This document shows, one piece after another, positions 5,661 through 7,776 of a DNA stretch of 7,776 bases. How positions within the stretch are numbered: position 1 is the first letter of the stretch; each line of letters begins with the position of its first letter. A program made the position numbers and the translations under genes. Source of the stretch: CAG-103 sp045112425 (GTDB lineage: Bacteria; Bacillota; Clostridia; Oscillospirales; Oscillospiraceae); assembly GCA_045112425.1 (NCBI GenBank), contig JBGUHV010000230.1, positions 1 to 7,776 on the forward strand. The letters run 5' to 3'. The notes below the pieces were generated by a model. The model did not search any database and was not told where the DNA came from. It saw only the letters and a program-made list of their open reading frames with translations.

Positions 5661-7166
5661 ATGACGAATGAAGAAAGACTGCAGGCGCTTTTCGCCCTGC
5701 TCGATGAGATGGAGGCCTATTACCGCGTGCTCGGCAAGGTGAGCTTCGATATGGAGTGCTGCGCCCCGCCCGAGGGCATGGAGCGCGCCGGCGAGGACAT
5801 GGCGATCCTCGGCAAGCAGGTCTATGCCATGACGCACGCGCCGCGCTATATCGAGCTGCTCGAGGCGCTGCACGCCGACGGAGAGGGGCTCACGCCCGTG
5901 CAGAAAAAGGCCGTCGAGCACCTCTATGACCGCTGGGCGAAGGAAAAGAACATCACGCCCGAGCTCTCCTTCGAGATGGACATGGCCGCGAGCCATGCCT
6001 ACAGCGACTGGCTGACGGCCAAGCAGAGTGCGGACTTCTCCAAATTCCGCGACTCTCTCGCCAATCTCATCAAATACCAGCGCGTGCAGATCGACCTGCG
6101 CGACGAGCACCCCGAGGGGTACTACAACACCTGTCTCGACGATATGGAAAAGGGCGGCAGCGAGCAGCAGCTCGATGCGTTCTTCTCCGCTCTGCGCGAG
6201 CGGATTGTGCCGCTCGTGCGCCGCATTCAGGCCGAGGGCAAGCCCATCCGCGAGGAGTTTATGACCCGCCCCGTGCCGATCCCGGTGCAGGAGGCGTTCT
6301 CCCGCTGGCTGCTCGAGGTTGAGGGCCTGCGCTCCACGGCGCTCGTGCTCATGACGACGGAGCACCCCTTCACCACAAACTTCGGCCCGAAGGATGTGCG
6401 CGTCACGACGCATTATTATGAGGAGAACTTCGTCTCCAACATCTTCTCCACCCTCCACGAGGGCGGTCATGCGCTCTTCATGCAGAACGAGCCGGAGGAG
6501 ATCTATGCCAACCACTGCTCGGACAATATGTCCAACGCCATGCACGAGACGATCTCCCGCTTCTTTGAGAACATCGTCGGCCGCAGCGAGGGCTTTGTGG
6601 AGTTCCTGTATCCGAAGCTGCGCGAGATGACGGGGGAGACCTTTGCCGACGTTACGCCGCGCGAGCTGTATGAGGCGGTGAACGTCGCGCGCCCGAGCCT
6701 TATCCGCATCGAGGCGGACGAGCTGACCTACTGCCTGCACATCCTCGTGCGCTATGAGCTCGAGAAGGCGTTTCTCAACGGCGAGATCACCGTCGATGAG
6801 ATCCCGGCGCTCTGGAACGCGAAATATAAAGAATATCTCGGCCTCGACGTGCCGAGCGACGCCGAGGGCTGTCTGCAGGACGTGCACTGGAGCGGCTACG
6901 GCTTCGGCTATTTCCCGTCCTATGCCCTCGGCAACGCCTACGGCGCGCAGATTCTCCACCAGATGAAAAAGGAGTTCGACGTCGACGCCGCCCTCCGCGC
7001 CGGCGATCTCAAAAAGATCGGCGGCTGGCTGAAGGAGCGTGTCTTCTCCATCGCCTCCGTCTCCACGCCCGACGAGTGGATCCGCGCCATCACCGGCGAG
7101 AGCCTGAACGTCAATTACTACCTCGACTACCTCGAGGCAAAATTTACAGAGGTGTATGGGCTGTAA
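5661..7166 (+). CDS. M32 family zinc metallocarboxypeptidase (thermostable carboxypeptidase 1-like)
   Basis: The 501-residue protein has the normal M32 length. It carries all six family signatures: HPF (235-237), DVRVTT (245-250), the zinc motif HEGGH (266-270), HET with the third zinc ligand Glu296 (the family usually has HES or HEG), IRIEAD (348-353) and GCLQDVHW (403-410). It removes C-terminal residues from peptides in the cytoplasm and has no signal peptide or membrane segment. The fold is mainly helical, with the active site in a deep groove. The start has AGGAG seven bases upstream. The gene stands alone on its strand, divergent from tetR, under a promoter that contains a palindromic operator. 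This suggests it is induced under specific conditions. The gene symbol is left blank because no standard name is certain in this lineage. Confidence 0.95.
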   Translation: MTNEERLQALFALLDEMEAYYRVLGKVSFDMECCAPPEGMERAGEDMAILGKQVYAMTHAPRYIELLEALHADGEGLTPVQKKAVEHLYDRWAKEKNITPELSFEMDMAASHAYSDWLTAKQSADFSKFRDSLANLIKYQRVQIDLRDEHPEGYYNTCLDDMEKGGSEQQLDAFFSALRERIVPLVRRIQAEGKPIREEFMTRPVPIPVQEAFSRWLLEVEGLRSTALVLMTTEHPFTTNFGPKDVRVTTHYYEENFVSNIFSTLHEGGHALFMQNEPEEIYANHCSDNMSNAMHETISRFFENIVGRSEGFVEFLYPKLREMTGETFADVTPRELYEAVNVARPSLIRIEADELTYCLHILVRYELEKAFLNGEITVDEIPALWNAKYKEYLGLDVPSDAEGCLQDVHWSGYGFGYFPSYALGNAYGAQILHQMKKEFDVDAALRAGDLKKIGGWLKERVFSIASVSTPDEWIRAITGESLNVNYYLDYLEAKFTEVYGL

Positions 7167-7168
7167 GT

Positions 7169-7226
7169 GAGAGTGGAGTGCTGAGAGTGGAGCTTCAGTC
7201 AGCTCCACTCTCCTCTCTTCACTCTC
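7169..7226. repeat. Long imperfect inverted repeat between convergent genes, possible terminator
   Basis: The left arm 7169-7194 pairs with 7201-7226 at 22 of 26 positions. The inner 12 bp are perfect: GAGAGTGGAGCT (7183-7194) and AGCTCCACTCTC (7201-7212), around a six-base loop. Each arm itself holds two copies of a GAGAGTGRAG-like unit, so one strand of each arm is purine-rich. There is no U-run after the hairpin, so termination is possible but not of the classical type. The stop codon of the minus-strand gene (7219-7221) lies inside the right arm. Confidence 0.7.
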
Positions 7227-7776
7227 CACGCTCTCTGTCCATCAGCCCCAGCAGCCTTGCCGTCTCCTGTTCCGCCTCTGCGGGCGTTCCCTCCACGCGC
7301 AGGGCGCTGTCCTTTGCGTCCGGCCGGATGCGCACCTCCCAGCCGCCGTCTGAGAAATGCAGCCCGTCGGCAAAGTCCGCCTCCGCCTCCAGGAACGCCT
7401 CGGACGCTAAGCGCATGAGCCCCGCCCGGTCGCGGCAGGGCACCGCAGTGCCGCCGGCGGAATCCGACGCCGGTTCCGCAGCTTCCGCCGGCGCGGGCGG
7501 GTCGGTTTTCACGCGGCCGTCCAGTACGTCGAGACAGCATTGATAGTAATCCCGCGGCGTGCCGATGTCCGTCCAGTAGCCCTCCATCGGCACGCCGAGA
7601 ATCTCCTCGCCGCTGTGCAGCAGCATGGGGAAGAGGTGCTTTGCAAAGTCAAACGGCTGCCTCTCCGGCACATAGCCCATCGCCCGCGGCGAGATCACAT
7701 AGATCCCGGTGCTCACGAGATTCGTCACCACCTGCGGCCAGTCGGGCTTTTCCACGAAATGGCGCACGCGCCCGTT
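7219..7776 (-). CDS. Sugar-1-phosphate nucleotidyltransferase with phosphohexomutase domain IV-like tail, N-terminal part outside window
   Basis: The frame is open to the window edge, so the start lies outside; the GTG at 7767 is an internal Val codon. The visible 185 residues begin NGRVRHFVEKP, the F-V-E-K-P signature of mannose-1-phosphate guanylyltransferase-type enzymes, followed by STGIYVISP and GYWTDIGTPRDY (66-77) with the metal-binding Asp. These enzymes couple NTP and a hexose 1-phosphate to make a nucleotide sugar for cell-surface glycans. After DVLDGRVK comes an Ala/Pro-rich linker (about 89-115). Then RAGLMRLA (117-124) and DGLHFSDGGWEVRIRP (137-152) resemble the end of the mutase half of bifunctional guanylyltransferase/phosphomannomutase proteins (PGM_PMM_IV). 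The expected SGTEP phosphate loop is replaced by DAKDS. The left-handed beta-helix and mutase domains I-III are missing, so this is either a reduced architecture or an in-frame deletion. The NTP transferase assignment is firm; the tail assignment is moderate. Confidence 0.85.
   Translation of the reverse strand, partial: NGRVRHFVEKPDWPQVVTNLVSTGIYVISPRAMGYVPERQPFDFAKHLFPMLLHSGEEILGVPMEGYWTDIGTPRDYYQCCLDVLDGRVKTDPPAPAEAAEPASDSAGGTAVPCRDRAGLMRLASEAFLEAEADFADGLHFSDGGWEVRIRPDAKDSALRVEGTPAEAEQETARLLGLMDRERGE
7243..7428 (-). other. Domain IV-like remnant of phosphoglucomutase/phosphomannomutase within the nucleotidyltransferase gene
   Basis: This segment encodes residues 117-178 of the visible product, from RAGLMRLA to ETARLLGLM. 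The order of features (KGxVMR-like start, acidic residue then DG, FxDGGW, R-P, a short strand, then an Ala/Glu-rich helix) follows the C-terminal domain of phosphohexomutases. The catalytic phosphoserine domain is not encoded before it, so no mutase activity is expected. Confidence 0.55.

Noticed and set aside
5439..7229. 596-codon open frame on the minus strand opposite the M32 gene, overlapping tetR
   Set aside because: It is codon-aligned antisense to the carboxypeptidase, a GC-rich codon-use artefact, and runs out of frame into tetR. The M32 product carries all six family motifs.

Overview
The window reads as chromosomal DNA of a GC-rich Firmicute, most like a gut Clostridium-class bacterium of the Oscillospiraceae type. 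The evidence is the GC-rich codon use, strong AGGAGG-type or AGGTGATC-type ribosome binding sites, short intergenic spaces with A/T-tailed hairpin terminators, and the gene families present. The taxonomic placement is inference. No rRNA, tRNA, CRISPR array, phage gene or transposase is visible. No stretch over 300 bases lacks a gene; the longest gap (2748-3038) holds a repeat element and a terminator.

Layout: (1) 1-647, plus strand, the 3' part of an MBL-fold hydrolase. (2) 649-707, a short palindromic repeat and a perfect 30-bp palindrome that probably terminates transcription in both directions. (3) 701-2747, minus strand, a two-gene unit: a MATE efflux transporter followed 31 bp later by a HAD-superfamily phosphatase/mutase. 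(4) 2826-2956, a 131-bp MITE-like inverted-repeat element, then a strong hairpin terminator (2983-3014). (5) 3039-4769, minus strand, an acyl-CoA ligase-type adenylate-forming enzyme. (6) 4895-4938, a terminator, then a TetR/AcrR regulator on the minus strand (4964-5560). (7) 5661-7166, plus strand, an M32 metallocarboxypeptidase divergent from tetR. (8) 7169-7226, a long purine/pyrimidine inverted repeat. (9) 7219-7776, minus strand, the C-terminal part of a sugar-1-phosphate nucleotidyltransferase that ends in a phosphohexomutase domain IV-like tail.

The clearest regulatory logic is at the tetR/M32 junction. A perfect 16-bp palindrome fills the spacer between a -35 (TTGCTT) and a perfect -10 (TATAAT) of the carboxypeptidase promoter, which is the textbook position for a TetR-family operator. 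The acyl-CoA ligase lies downstream of tetR on the same strand. It is separated from tetR by a terminator and probably has its own promoter, so co-regulation is possible but not shown.

Most genes here are conserved housekeeping or accessory enzymes, and I see no convincing new multi-gene system. The points most worth checking are the nucleotidyltransferase-domain IV architecture, the nested TetR operator, and the MITE-like repeat.
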